DNA from: Prevotella sp. UBA6447
GTDB taxonomy: Bacteria; Bacteroidota; Bacteroidia; Bacteroidales; Bacteroidaceae
Direction: 5' to 3'
Length of the DNA: 17,129 bases
Assembly (NCBI GenBank): GCA_002437115.1
Contig: DJOD01000052.1
Coordinates: forward strand, 1-17,129
Shown piece after piece: positions 6,500 through 13,998 of this stretch (its first letter is position 1; the number at the start of each line of letters is the position of its first letter). A program made the translations under genes and the position numbers. The notes beneath the pieces are model-generated. The model searched no databases, was not told the DNA's origin, and saw only the letters and a list, made by a program, of their open reading frames with translations.

Positions 6500-7398
6500 A
6501 CTTAAGTGTAAAGATAAATCAATTGTGTCTTTCCAATCCGGTGATGACCGCAAGCGGAACATTCGGTTATGGATTGGAGTTTCAAGACTTGGTGCCGCTG
6601 GAAGAGATTGGAGGCATCATTGTGAAGGGCACCACGCAGGCACCACGCCAGGGCAACGACTATCCGCGCATGGTGGAAACGGCACAGGGAATGCTTAATT
6701 GTGTGGGGCTGCAAAACAAGGGCGTGGATTATTTTTGCGACCACATCTATCCACAAATCAAAGACATTAGCACCCATTTCATTGTCAATGTCAGCGGCTC
6801 TTCGCCCGACAATTACGCAGCTTGTGCCGCTCGTATCAACGCGCTCGACCGCATCCCAGCCATAGAGCTCAACATTTCGTGCCCTAATGTCAAAGATGGG
6901 GGTATGGCCTTTGGTGTCACTTGTGAGGGCGCGGCCAGTGTTGTGCGGGCCGTGCGCCAGGTGTACCACAAGACACTCATCGTGAAGCTCTCGCCTAATG
7001 TGACACATATTGCCGATATTGCCCGTGCTTGCGAGGTAGAGGGGGCTGATGCCGTGTCGCTCATCAACACGTTGATGGGTATGGCCATCGATATAGAGCG
7101 CCGTCGAACCAAGTTGAGCATACGCACGGGTGGGCTTAGCGGTCCGGCCGTGAAACCAGTTGCCGTGCGTATGGTCAACGAGGTGTTTCACGCCGTGAAG
7201 ATTCCCGTCGTTGGCCTTGGTGGCATCATGACAGCCGAAGATGCCATTGAGTTTATGATGGCGGGGGCGTCGGCCATTGAGATTGGAACCGCTAATTTCG
7301 TGGATCCGACAGTGACCTTAAAGGTAAAGCAAGGCATGGCCAGCTGGCTTGAACAGCATGGTTGCAAGCGTGCCAGCGAGATAGTGGGAGTGGTCTGA
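6493..7398 (+). CDS. pyrD: Dihydroorotate dehydrogenase B, catalytic subunit (class 1B)
   Basis: PyrD oxidises dihydroorotate to orotate on FMN, the fourth step of pyrimidine synthesis, in complex with PyrK. The 301-residue TIM-barrel protein carries TASGTFGYG (19-27), a KGTT segment (45-48), and NISCPNVKDGG with the class 1 catalytic base Cys130. It also has KLSPNVT, a LINTLMGM segment, and the phosphate-binding GLGGI and GTANFVDP motifs near the C-terminus. A catalytic cysteine with a PyrK partner marks class 1B rather than the membrane-bound, serine-using class 2. The ATG at 6493 overlaps the pyrK stop (TTATGGTAG). The next gene, aroC, is convergent, with 48 bases between and no strong terminator hairpin. 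Confidence 0.96.
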   Translation: MVDLSVKINQLCLSNPVMTASGTFGYGLEFQDLVPLEEIGGIIVKGTTQAPRQGNDYPRMVETAQGMLNCVGLQNKGVDYFCDHIYPQIKDISTHFIVNVSGSSPDNYAACAARINALDRIPAIELNISCPNVKDGGMAFGVTCEGAASVVRAVRQVYHKTLIVKLSPNVTHIADIARACEVEGADAVSLINTLMGMAIDIERRRTKLSIRTGGLSGPAVKPVAVRMVNEVFHAVKIPVVGLGGIMTAEDAIEFMMAGASAIEIGTANFVDPTVTLKVKQGMASWLEQHGCKRASEIVGVV

Positions 7399-7446
7399 CC
7401 GTCCTTTTTTCTCATCCGTCGTCGCCGTGTTGGCCGCCAGTGTTGG

Positions 7447-8550
7447 TCACATCTTCACGGTCTTGTTCGTAAGCCAATTGTCGAGGATGACCATGGCGGC
7501 CATGTCCTCCACGATGGGAACGGCCCTGGGTGTCACGCAGGGATCGTGGCGTCCGCGTGCGTTGATGGTTGTAGCGTTGCCCTCCAGGTCGATGGTGGAC
7601 TGAGGTTTCAGCAGGGTGGCCACGGGCTTGAACGCCACGCGAAAGCTGATGTCTTGCCCATTGCTGATGCCTCCCTGTATGCCCCCGCTATGGTTGGTCG
7701 TCGTGCATGCCGCGAGTCTTCCCTTGCTGGCAGCTACCCCCGTGCTGTTGGGCACGAAGACATCGTTCACTTCCGACCCGCGATGGGAAACGATGTCGAA
7801 CCCATCGCCATACTCGAATCCCTTCACGGCATTGATGCCCAGCATGGCCGCACCCAGTTGGGCGTGCAACTTGCCAAATTCGGGTTCACCCAATCCTGCG
7901 GGACATCCCTTGATGACGCACGTCACGACCCCGCCGATGGTGTCACCGTCGGCCTTTACCCTCATGATGAGTTCTTCCATGAGCTTGGCCTTTTCTGGGT
8001 CGGGACACCTCACGATGTTGCTCTCAGCCGTTGCCAAGTCGTAGCGATGGTAGTCGCGGTCGGTGGTTATGTTGCCCACCTGCGACACATATGCTTGTAT
8101 GCTGATACCCAAGGGGCGCAAGGCCAGCTTGGCCAGGGCACCGCCCACGCAGCGGCTGATGGTGACACGCGCCGAGGAGCGTCCTCCGCCCCGATGGTCA
8201 CGCACCCCATACTTTTGGTAATAGGTGTAGTCGGCATGCGAGGGGCGGAACAGTTGCCGCATGTTGTCGTAGTCGCTGGAGTGCTGGTTGGTGTTGCGCA
8301 CCAAGAAGCCGATGGGCGTTCCCGTCGATCTCCCCTCAAATATTCCACTGAGCAGTTCCACGTGGTCGGCTTCCTTCCTTTGCGTGGTGATGCGGCTCTG
8401 TCCAGGTTTTCTCCTGTCCAGCTCATGCTGGATGAAATCGGTGTCGATGTCTATTCCGGCAGGCATGCCGTCAACGACACCGCCCACAGCTTCGCCATGG
8501 CTTTCGCCAAAGGTGGTAAGGGTAAAAATGTTGCCAAAAGTGTTTCTCAT
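7447..8550 (-). CDS. aroC: Chorismate synthase
   Basis: AroC removes phosphate from 5-enolpyruvylshikimate-3-phosphate to give chorismate, the branch point for aromatic amino acids and folate. It needs reduced FMN as a cofactor. The 367-residue protein shows all the family signatures: GESHGEAVGGVVDGMPAG near the N-terminus, the central DHRGGGRSSARVT, and RGRHDPCVTPRAVPIVEDM near the C-terminus. Length is normal. The ATG at 8550 is 21 bases after the slyD stop on the same strand, with no promoter or terminator between, so the two are probably co-transcribed. Flavodoxin, a possible source of reduced flavin, is encoded just upstream in the opposite direction, but any link is only suggestive. Long plus-strand open frames over this gene are shadows. 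Confidence 0.97.
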   Translation of the reverse strand: MRNTFGNIFTLTTFGESHGEAVGGVVDGMPAGIDIDTDFIQHELDRRKPGQSRITTQRKEADHVELLSGIFEGRSTGTPIGFLVRNTNQHSSDYDNMRQLFRPSHADYTYYQKYGVRDHRGGGRSSARVTISRCVGGALAKLALRPLGISIQAYVSQVGNITTDRDYHRYDLATAESNIVRCPDPEKAKLMEELIMRVKADGDTIGGVVTCVIKGCPAGLGEPEFGKLHAQLGAAMLGINAVKGFEYGDGFDIVSHRGSEVNDVFVPNSTGVAASKGRLAACTTTNHSGGIQGGISNGQDISFRVAFKPVATLLKPQSTIDLEGNATTINARGRHDPCVTPRAVPIVEDMAAMVILDNWLTNKTVKM

Positions 8551-8571
8551 GTTCAGTGTCGTGTGTGTTGT

Positions 8572-9213
8572 TTAATTCTCATGATGGCAATGGCCGCAAC
8601 CGCCGTCCTTGTGTCCGTCGTGATGGCAGTGTCCCTCATGCCCATGGTTCTTGCATCCACCCTCATGGTGGCATCCGCCCTCCTTTTCGCAGTGGCCGCA
8701 TCCGCATCCTTCGCCGCTTGCCTGCAGCGAGTCGACAAAGGCCTGTATCTCCTCGTTTGTTGCCTCGTGTGCCTCAAGGATAGATCCCTTGAAGGTGAGG
8801 GTTCTTCCGGCTAAGGGATGGTTGAGGTCTACCTTCACCTTGTTGGCCGTAACGTCGGCCACAATGCCATTGAAGCGGTTCCCGTCCTCGTTTTGGAGTG
8901 GAATGACGGCCCCTTTCCTCACATGCTCTGCATCGAACTTGCCGTCAATGACAAACATTTCCTTGTCGAGGTCGATGACATGGCTGTCCTCATATTCGCC
9001 ATAAGCCTCCTCGGGCGTGAGCGTGAAGTCGAAGTTGTCGCCAGTGGCCAGTTTCTCCACCTGTTGCTCAAAGGTGTCGAGGGCTATGCCCATGCCGCTG
9101 ATAAAGGTGAAGGGGCGGCCTTCTTCGGTTTGCTCCACAAGCGTGTGTTCTCCGTTGGTGGTGTCGTAAAGTTGGTAAGCGAGGCTGATAAGCCGATTTG
9201 TCTTGTTGTCCAT
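8572..9213 (-). CDS. slyD: SlyD-type FKBP peptidyl-prolyl isomerase with metal-binding tail
   Basis: The 213-residue protein begins with an FKBP domain of the SlyD kind, interrupted by an insert-in-flap chaperone domain (about 70-135, with LTPEEAYGEYEDSHV and HPLAGRTLTF). SlyD enzymes speed proline isomerisation, hold unfolded chains and deliver nickel. The tail from about 166 to 213 is packed with ligands: eight cysteines and twelve histidines, in units such as GCGCGHC, CHHEGGC and CHHDGHKDGGCGHCHH. This is what a Ni/Zn/Cu-binding SlyD tail looks like. I start at the ATG at 9213; the ATG two codons upstream (9219) is equally possible. A longer frame to 9303 would cover the -7 box at 9252-9245. 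It is followed after 21 bases by aroC, probably in one transcript. Confidence 0.92.
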   Translation of the reverse strand: MDNKTNRLISLAYQLYDTTNGEHTLVEQTEEGRPFTFISGMGIALDTFEQQVEKLATGDNFDFTLTPEEAYGEYEDSHVIDLDKEMFVIDGKFDAEHVRKGAVIPLQNEDGNRFNGIVADVTANKVKVDLNHPLAGRTLTFKGSILEAHEATNEEIQAFVDSLQASGEGCGCGHCEKEGGCHHEGGCKNHGHEGHCHHDGHKDGGCGHCHHEN

Positions 9214-9244
9214 TGTCATTGATACCTTATATATTATATAGTTG

Positions 9245-9252
9245 CAAAGGTA
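9245..9252 (-). promoter_or_regulatory. -7 box of slyD-aroC
   Basis: On the minus strand TACCTTTG reads from 9252 to 9245, about 31 bases before the ATG at 9213. It fits the TAnnTTTG consensus; a matching -33 box is not clear. Confidence 0.65.
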
Positions 9253-9339
9253 CGACTTTTTTGTCCAATTCAGCTGCGATGGTTGCCAAAAGAACGTACT
9301 CATTTCTTAGTATTTCCCCCAAACCACAATTTTTAGGTA

Positions 9340-9370
9340 TTGCAATCTTAGCAGAAACGTCCTATCTTTG
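9340..9370 (+). promoter_or_regulatory. Promoter of fldA
   Basis: TTG at 9340-9342, a 20-base spacer and TATCTTTG at 9363-9370 make a near-ideal Bacteroidota promoter, 31 bases before the fldA ATG. It lies inside a longer open frame starting at 9198, which supports the internal start. It is divergent from the slyD promoter, about 110 bases away. Confidence 0.8.
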
Positions 9371-9401
9371 CAACCGTAAACCAACAAACGAAGTAACGAT
9401 T

Positions 9402-9890
9402 ATGAGTAAGACAGTTGTTGTGTACGGTTCCACTACCGGCACTTGTGAGAGCATAGCAAATACGATAGGCGAGAAGTTGAACGCCGAAGTGATAAATGTT
9501 TCCGACTTGACGGCTGATGCCTTGGCCTCTGCCGACCACATTGTGCTGGGCACCTCCACTTGGGGGGCTGGCGAGTTGCAAGACGATTGGTATGATGGTG
9601 TCAACGTTGTCAAGTCGGTCGACTTGTCGGGCAAGACGGTGGCCGTCTTCGGCTGTGGCGATTCTGCCAGTTATCCCGACACATTCTGTGGCGGCATGAA
9701 AGAGCTTTACGACGCGGCTGTTGCCGCTGGTGCCACGTTGGTTGGTGCTGTGCCGACCGATGGTTATACCTTTGACGACTCGGATGCTGTTGTCGATGGC
9801 AAGTTTGTGGGCCTTGCGCTCGATGATGTCAACGAAGACGACAAGACCGAGGAGCGCATCAACGCCTGGATTCCCACCCTCGGGTTCTAA
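9402..9890 (+). CDS. fldA: Flavodoxin, long-chain type
   Basis: The 162-residue protein is a small FMN electron carrier that can replace ferredoxin when iron is scarce. The phosphate-binding loop GSTTGTCES (9-17) is close to the canonical T-x-T-G-x-T. The two aromatic residues expected to sandwich the flavin are Trp54 (GTSTWGAGELQDDW) and Tyr91 (GCGDSASYPDTFC). The GYTF segment at 121-124 belongs to the extra loop of long-chain flavodoxins. The acidic surface (DDVNEDDKTEE) suits docking to basic partners. The start at 9402 follows a strong promoter. A second gene encoding a DUF2023-type protein begins 77 bases after the stop, probably in the same transcript; a terminator follows only after that gene. 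Confidence 0.95.
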   Translation: MSKTVVVYGSTTGTCESIANTIGEKLNAEVINVSDLTADALASADHIVLGTSTWGAGELQDDWYDGVNVVKSVDLSGKTVAVFGCGDSASYPDTFCGGMKELYDAAVAAGATLVGAVPTDGYTFDDSDAVVDGKFVGLALDDVNEDDKTEERINAWIPTLGF

Positions 9891-9967
9891 CCTAATTGCT
9901 CACCCGTGCCTTTGCCTTCGGGCAGAGGCCCATGATCCATCAGCCCATGACCGCACAACCCATAGAG

Positions 9968-10306
9968 ATGAAGGTACTGATGAACCACATTTACGAGTAC
10001 CAGAAAGGTGTTCGCCAGATGGTGCTCTACACCTTCAACCGTCGTTACCTTGAATATGCCGAGCAGCGCCTGCGGCGGCAGCAGATAAGTTATGTGGTGC
10101 AGCCGGCAGGCTCAGACACGGTCAACCTCTTCTTCGGCAGCAGGGAGTGCATGGATGCCATTCGCCTGATGGTGACGCGCCCGCTCAACGAGCTCACGCC
10201 AGAGGAAGACTTCATGCTGGGCGCACTCCTGGGTTACGACATCCGCCGCCAGTGCGAGCGCTATTGCCAGCGCAAGTGTCGCGGTTGTGCATGCTCCGGG
10301 TGTTAA
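9968..10306 (+). CDS. DUF2023-type protein with six-cysteine tail
   Basis: The 112-residue protein (from the ATG at 9968) matches what I remember of the DUF2023 family: it starts MKVLMNHIYEYQKGVRQMVLYT, and members often follow flavodoxin genes in Bacteroidota. The function is unknown. The body (1-95) is a compact alpha/beta unit. The C-terminus is unusual, with Cys96, 100, 104, 107, 109 and 112 in the pattern C-x3-C-x3-C-x2-C-x-C-x2-C among many arginines. This suggests metal or iron-sulfur binding. Start codons at 9947, 9932 and 9896 are also in frame; 9968 was chosen because the family begins at that motif and the residues before it look random. Its position after fldA, before the shared terminator, suggests a role linked to flavodoxin. 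Confidence 0.75.
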   Translation: MKVLMNHIYEYQKGVRQMVLYTFNRRYLEYAEQRLRRQQISYVVQPAGSDTVNLFFGSRECMDAIRLMVTRPLNELTPEEDFMLGALLGYDIRRQCERYCQRKCRGCACSGC

Positions 10307-10396
10307 GCCATCAGTGGCTTCACGCCAGGCTACAGGGAACAATGACTCTTGTTCGCTATATAAATAGAATTTGTAATGTTTTTGTATAATAAGTAG

Positions 10397-10420
10397 AAGG
10401 CACGCTGTGAAGCGGGCCTT
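10397..10420 (+). terminator. Terminator after fldA-DUF2023
   Basis: AAGGC at 10397-10401 pairs with GCCTT at 10416-10420, and CGCT at 10403-10406 pairs with AGCG at 10411-10414 around a GTGA loop, with one mismatch between. A T-rich run follows (to about 10438). It lies 90 bases after the DUF2023 stop. Confidence 0.75.
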
Positions 10421-10492
10421 TTATTTGCTTCTTTTTTTGTGTGACAAGGCAAAATGTAAATTCTAATCAAGCACCTTTTCCGAAAATAATGC

Positions 10493-10500
10493 TATCTTTG
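10493..10500 (+). promoter_or_regulatory. -7 box of the M48 protease operon
   Basis: TATCTTTG at 10493-10500 is 26 bases before the ATG at 10527 and comes after the preceding terminator. It is likely to drive the five-gene run to 14357. No clear -33 box is visible. Confidence 0.7.
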
Positions 10501-10526
10501 CATCAATCAATGAAAAGGTTATATCC

Positions 10527-11489
10527 ATGAAAAAAATCAGATTATTCTTGTTGAGCATGGCAAGCCTTCTGCTCATCTCCTCTTGTGGAACCACGGAGAC
10601 AGTGCCGCTCACGGGGCGCAAGCACAAAGTGTCGTCCAGTTTTTCCAATGCTCAGATGCTGAGTCTTGGCACCCAGGAATACACCAAGTTTATGTCAACG
10701 GCGCAAAAAAGTACCAATGCTGCCAACACGGCCATGGTGCAACGTGTGGGCAAGCGCCTTGCCAACGCCGTGACCACCTATCTGACCGCCCACGGTTATG
10801 CGGCCGATGCCAACAGCTTCGAGTGGGAGTTTAACCTTGTGCAGAACAAGGAGGCCAATGCCTGGTGCTTGCCTGGCGGAAAAATCGTTGTCTACGAGGG
10901 CTTGCTTCCCTACACGGAGAACGAGACTGCGCTGGCTATTGTCCTTGGCCATGAGATTGCGCATGCCGTGGCTAAGCACTCGGCCGAGCAGCTGACCAAG
11001 CAAAACAACCAGAGCGTTCTTACCCAAGTGATTGGCACGGCTGGCAAGATGGTGGGAGGCACGGCTGGCTCCATTGTGCAGGTCGGCGCGTCGGTGGCAG
11101 GCAATTATGCTTTCCCTCTGATGAATCTCAAGTACAGTCGTTCCAACGAGAGCGAGGCCGATTACATGGGGCTCATCTTCGCCGCTATGGCAGGTTACAA
11201 TCCTGAGGAGGCTATCCCGTTCTGGAAACGCATGGCCTCGGGCAGTAGCAACAGCTCCGACTTCCTCAGCGACCACCCCTCCGACGAGAAGCGCATCGCC
11301 GCTTTGGAGAAAGAGATGCCTGAGGCCAAGAAGTATTATGACGCTGCCGTAGCTGCTGGCAACGCGGCCATCAAGACCACGACGAAGACTTCAACGAGTG
11401 CTTCCAAGAAGTCGGCGGGCAAAAAGTCGACCACGAAGAAGGCAAGCAAAGGTACGTCGAAGAAACGCTCTGGTAGCAGACGAAAGTAA
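10527..11489 (+). CDS. M48-family zinc metalloprotease lipoprotein with basic tail
   Basis: The 320-residue protein has a lipoprotein signal peptide ending LLISSC, with Cys20 as the lipidation site, so it is probably anchored in an envelope membrane facing the periplasm. The zinc site is HEIAH (142-146), with Glu210 in NESEADYMG as the third ligand. A DHPSDEKRIAAL motif (249-260) closes the family core. Enzymes of this kind (LoiP/BepA-like) cut misfolded envelope proteins. From residue about 284 a Lys/Ser/Thr-rich tail of some 37 residues runs to the end (KKSAGKKSTTKKASKG and RSGSRRK). It is strongly basic, unlike the core, and resembles no catalytic domain. Its own -7 box lies at 10493-10500. 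The WecB-like gene follows 34 bases later. Confidence 0.92.
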   Translation: MKKIRLFLLSMASLLLISSCGTTETVPLTGRKHKVSSSFSNAQMLSLGTQEYTKFMSTAQKSTNAANTAMVQRVGKRLANAVTTYLTAHGYAADANSFEWEFNLVQNKEANAWCLPGGKIVVYEGLLPYTENETALAIVLGHEIAHAVAKHSAEQLTKQNNQSVLTQVIGTAGKMVGGTAGSIVQVGASVAGNYAFPLMNLKYSRSNESEADYMGLIFAAMAGYNPEEAIPFWKRMASGSSNSSDFLSDHPSDEKRIAALEKEMPEAKKYYDAAVAAGNAAIKTTTKTSTSASKKSAGKKSTTKKASKGTSKKRSGSRRK

Positions 11490-11523
11490 TCCACAGACCA
11501 TTCACCCCTTATCCTTGAAGACC

Positions 11524-12618
11524 ATGAATATATGCATCGTTTGTGGAGCTCGCCCCAATTTCATCAAGGTGGCTCCCGTCATCCGCGCCATCTGTGCCGC
11601 CAAGGCACAAGGCCACGACATTGACTATCGCCTGGTTTACACGGGCAGTGTTGACGACCCTACCGTCGAGCCGTCTATCTTCGGCGACTTGCGGATAGCC
11701 CGTCCCGACGAATACCTTGGCGTGACCTGCTCCAACCTCAATGAGCTGACGGGTCAGGTCATGTCGAAGTTTGAACAGTATCTCCGTCGCTATCCCACCG
11801 ACACGGTGATTGTGGTTGACGACCTGGCCTCCACCATGGCGGCAGCCATTGTCACCAAGAAGCAGGGCGTGCGCCTGGCCCACATAGCCGCTGGCACCCG
11901 TAGCTTCGACATCACAATGCCCAAGGAAATCAATCGCTTGGTCATCGATGGCCTTAGCGATATCCTGTTCACCGCTGGCATCAGCAACAACTCTATCGCC
12001 AATCGTGAGGGAGCTGAGCTGTCGAAGGTTTACATGGTGGGCAATGTGCTGATAGACAACTTGCGCTTCTTCGCCAGCCAGCGCGACGGGTGCGAGGCGG
12101 CCCAACTGCCATTTGACTTGCCCGACCGTTACGTCGTTTTCACCCTGAACCGCAAGCAGCTCATTGCCGACCGCGCCAAGTTGCAGGGGCTGCTGGAGGC
12201 CATTGTGAGTTCCGTGGGGGCTGTTCCTGTTTACGCGCCGCTTCACGGCTTGGCTCATGAGGCGGTCTGCGAGTGCCTGAAGGCCATTGGTGGGAGCGCG
12301 GTATTCCAAGTGGTGGCTCCTGTGCCTTACTTGGCTTTTGAGAATATGCTGCGCAAGTCGGTGGGTATCATCACCGACTCGGGCAACGTGGCCGAGGAAG
12401 CCACATTCTACCAAGTGCCTTGTATCACGCTCAACAGTTACACCGAGCACATCGAGACGGTGAAGGTGGGCACCAACGTCTTAGTGGGCGAAGATGATAC
12501 GTTGCTGGCCAGCGAGGTGGCTCGCATGGTTGCCGGCCAGTGGAAAGAGGGTGGCATACCCGACCGTTGGGACGGCCGTTCGGCAGAGCGCATCGTGCAG
12601 ATATTGATGGAACATTAG
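11524..12618 (+). CDS. WecB-like UDP-GlcNAc 2-epimerase fold protein, catalytic residues replaced
   Basis: The 364-residue protein aligns by eye with non-hydrolysing UDP-GlcNAc 2-epimerases along its whole length: GARPNFIKVAPVI (8-20), INRLVIDGLSD (136-146), YMVGNVLIDNL (170-180), TDSGNVAEEA (284-293). It lacks several residues that matter in true WecB. The HVEAG glutamate is Ala122 (HIAAG). The PEE-x-NR first glutamate is Lys134 (MPKEINR). The histidine of the HRRE segment is Asn209 (TLNRKQ). TGQH is TGSV, and TERPE is TEHIE. The aspartate of the GDT motif (Asp100) and Arg138 remain. It may bind a sugar nucleotide without epimerising it. The ATG at 11524 was chosen; an earlier in-frame ATG at 11398 lies inside the protease gene. 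The HMA-AraC gene begins 5 or 20 bases after the stop. Confidence 0.8.
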   Translation: MNICIVCGARPNFIKVAPVIRAICAAKAQGHDIDYRLVYTGSVDDPTVEPSIFGDLRIARPDEYLGVTCSNLNELTGQVMSKFEQYLRRYPTDTVIVVDDLASTMAAAIVTKKQGVRLAHIAAGTRSFDITMPKEINRLVIDGLSDILFTAGISNNSIANREGAELSKVYMVGNVLIDNLRFFASQRDGCEAAQLPFDLPDRYVVFTLNRKQLIADRAKLQGLLEAIVSSVGAVPVYAPLHGLAHEAVCECLKAIGGSAVFQVVAPVPYLAFENMLRKSVGIITDSGNVAEEATFYQVPCITLNSYTEHIETVKVGTNVLVGEDDTLLASEVARMVAGQWKEGGIPDRWDGRSAERIVQILMEH

Positions 12619-12638
12619 CTCGTATGAGGCAAGGCGAT

Positions 12639-13208
12639 ATGGTTTCCACGACACTTTATATCAAGAATATGGTTTGTGACCGTTGCCGCATGAGCGTCGA
12701 TCAGGCGTTGCGCGACAACGGCCTACATCCCGTCTCTGTGCAGCTTGGCGTTGCGCAAGTGGCTGGCAAGGTGACAGACGAACAGCGCGCCCAGTTGGCC
12801 AAGGCTTTGCGCGCGCTTGGTTTCGAATTGCTTGACGACCGGCGCGAGCAGGTCGTGGAGCAGATCAAGGCCGCCGTGATAAGCCTGGTTTTCTATCACG
12901 ACAACCGCTCGGCACTCAACCTTTCTGATTATCTTCAGCAAGAGCTCCACATGGAATATTCCTCGCTCTCCAAGTTGTTCTCTGAAGTCACCTCCATGAC
13001 CATTGAGCGTTACTACATCGAGCAACGCATCGAGCGCGTGAAGGAGCTCCTTACCTACAACGAGCTGACACTCACGCAGATTGCTTTTCAGCTCCATTAT
13101 TCGAGTGTGGCCTATCTCTCCAGCCAGTTTAAGATGGTGACGGGCATGACCCCATCGGCCTTCAAGAGCCTCCAACACAAGGAGCGCCGACCGCTTGACC
13201 AGATTTAG
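12639..13208 (+). CDS. HMA-like domain fused to AraC-type DNA-binding domain
   Basis: The 189-residue protein joins two parts. Residues 1-65 resemble a heavy-metal-associated ferredoxin-like fold and begin TTLYIKNMVCDRC, where Cys13 and Cys16 form the metal-binding CxxC. Residues about 73-180 are an AraC-type double helix-turn-helix, with LNLSDYLQQELHMEYSSLSKLF and LTLTQIAFQLHYSSVAYLSSQFK as the two units and TGMTPSAFK closing the domain. I recall this pairing as common in Bacteroidota. It may sense a transition metal, but the ligand is not known. It is nearly contiguous with the WecB-like gene. Starts at 12624 and 12639 are both possible; 12639 places the beta strand right at the N-terminus. 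azlC starts 91 bases downstream. Confidence 0.85.
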   Translation: MVSTTLYIKNMVCDRCRMSVDQALRDNGLHPVSVQLGVAQVAGKVTDEQRAQLAKALRALGFELLDDRREQVVEQIKAAVISLVFYHDNRSALNLSDYLQQELHMEYSSLSKLFSEVTSMTIERYYIEQRIERVKELLTYNELTLTQIAFQLHYSSVAYLSSQFKMVTGMTPSAFKSLQHKERRPLDQI

Positions 13209-13299
13209 GGTGCGCTCTCTGTTGGTGGTTGACCTATTGAATAACTTTCTCTTTCCAAGCAAGACCATCGGCGTTTCCGACAACAACACAGACACATTT

Positions 13300-13998
13300 A
13301 TGGGAAAAAAGCAGGTTGCCTTCAGGCACGCTTTCCGTGCCTCCCTGCCCATCATGGCAGGTTATGGTTTCTTGGGTGTCACCTATGGCATCTACATGCA
13401 CGAGTTGGGGTTCAGCTTTCTCTACCCGATGCTCTTGGCGATAGTGGTATATGCCGGCAGTGCCGAGTTTTTGCTGGGCAACATGTTGCTGGGCAGTTTC
13501 CATCCGTTTCAGACTTTTCTCATTATTCTCATGGTCAATGCCCGCCACCTTTTCTATGGGCTGTCTATGCTTGACCGCTACAAGGGGCTGGGCTGGAAGA
13601 AGTTTTTCCTCATCTTTGGCATGTCCGACGAGACGTTTGCGCTGACCAGCAGCACACGGGTTCCAGCCGAAGTGGATCGAGGTTGGTATCTGCTTTGGAT
13701 AACGTGGCTCGATGAGACCTATTGGGTGGTGGGTGCCACGGTGGGTGGCTTGCTGGGGCCGTTGCTCACTTTCGACCTGCGTGGTCTCGACTTTGTGCTC
13801 ACGGCCATGTTTGTGGCCATCTTTGCCGACAACTGGTTGCGTGAGAAGAGTCACTTGAGCAGCCTCTCCGGTCTGTTCATCTGTGGCTTGGCGCTTCTCA
13901 TCTTCGGACCTGACCGCTTCATCATCCCCAGTATGGTAGTCATCCTTGTGTTCCTCACCCTGATGCGGTGCAAGTTTGAGAAAGGAGGTGCCGCATGA
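13300..13998 (+). CDS. azlC: AzlC-family branched-chain amino acid exporter, large subunit
   Basis: The 232-residue integral membrane protein matches AzlC: FRASLPIMAGYGFLGVTYGI near the N-terminus, VVYAGSAEFLLGNMLLG, MVNARHLFYGLSML, a GMSDETFALTS motif (about 107-117), and several hydrophobic helices to the C-terminus. AzlC works with the small subunit AzlD to export branched-chain amino acids or their analogues. The ATG at 13300 was chosen. The open frame extends back to 13195, but that part overlaps the preceding gene and lacks family features. The azlD start overlaps the stop by four bases (ATGA), indicating translational coupling. A weak TAACTTTC resembling a -7 box lies about 60 bases upstream, so a secondary promoter is possible; otherwise azlCD would be read with the preceding regulator. 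Confidence 0.93.
   Translation: MGKKQVAFRHAFRASLPIMAGYGFLGVTYGIYMHELGFSFLYPMLLAIVVYAGSAEFLLGNMLLGSFHPFQTFLIILMVNARHLFYGLSMLDRYKGLGWKKFFLIFGMSDETFALTSSTRVPAEVDRGWYLLWITWLDETYWVVGATVGGLLGPLLTFDLRGLDFVLTAMFVAIFADNWLREKSHLSSLSGLFICGLALLIFGPDRFIIPSMVVILVFLTLMRCKFEKGGAA

Noticed and set aside
6502..7191. 229-codon minus-strand open frame
   Set aside because: Antisense shadow of pyrD, whose catalytic motifs are all present on the plus strand.
7546..8814. 422-codon plus-strand open frame
   Set aside because: It is antisense to aroC and slyD, both of which carry clear family signatures; the frame is a shadow of GC-rich codon use.
9198..9401. Upstream start for flavodoxin
   Set aside because: The fldA promoter lies inside it, and flavodoxins begin at the beta strand just after the ATG at 9402.
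11398..11523. Upstream start for the WecB-like gene
   Set aside because: This part overlaps the basic tail of the M48 protease in another frame; family similarity starts at the ATG at 11524.
11509..12450. 313-codon minus-strand open frame
   Set aside because: It lies wholly antisense to the WecB-like gene and shows no domain features.
13234..13854. 206-codon minus-strand open frame
   Set aside because: Antisense to azlC; rich in residues expected from reverse reading of membrane-protein codons.
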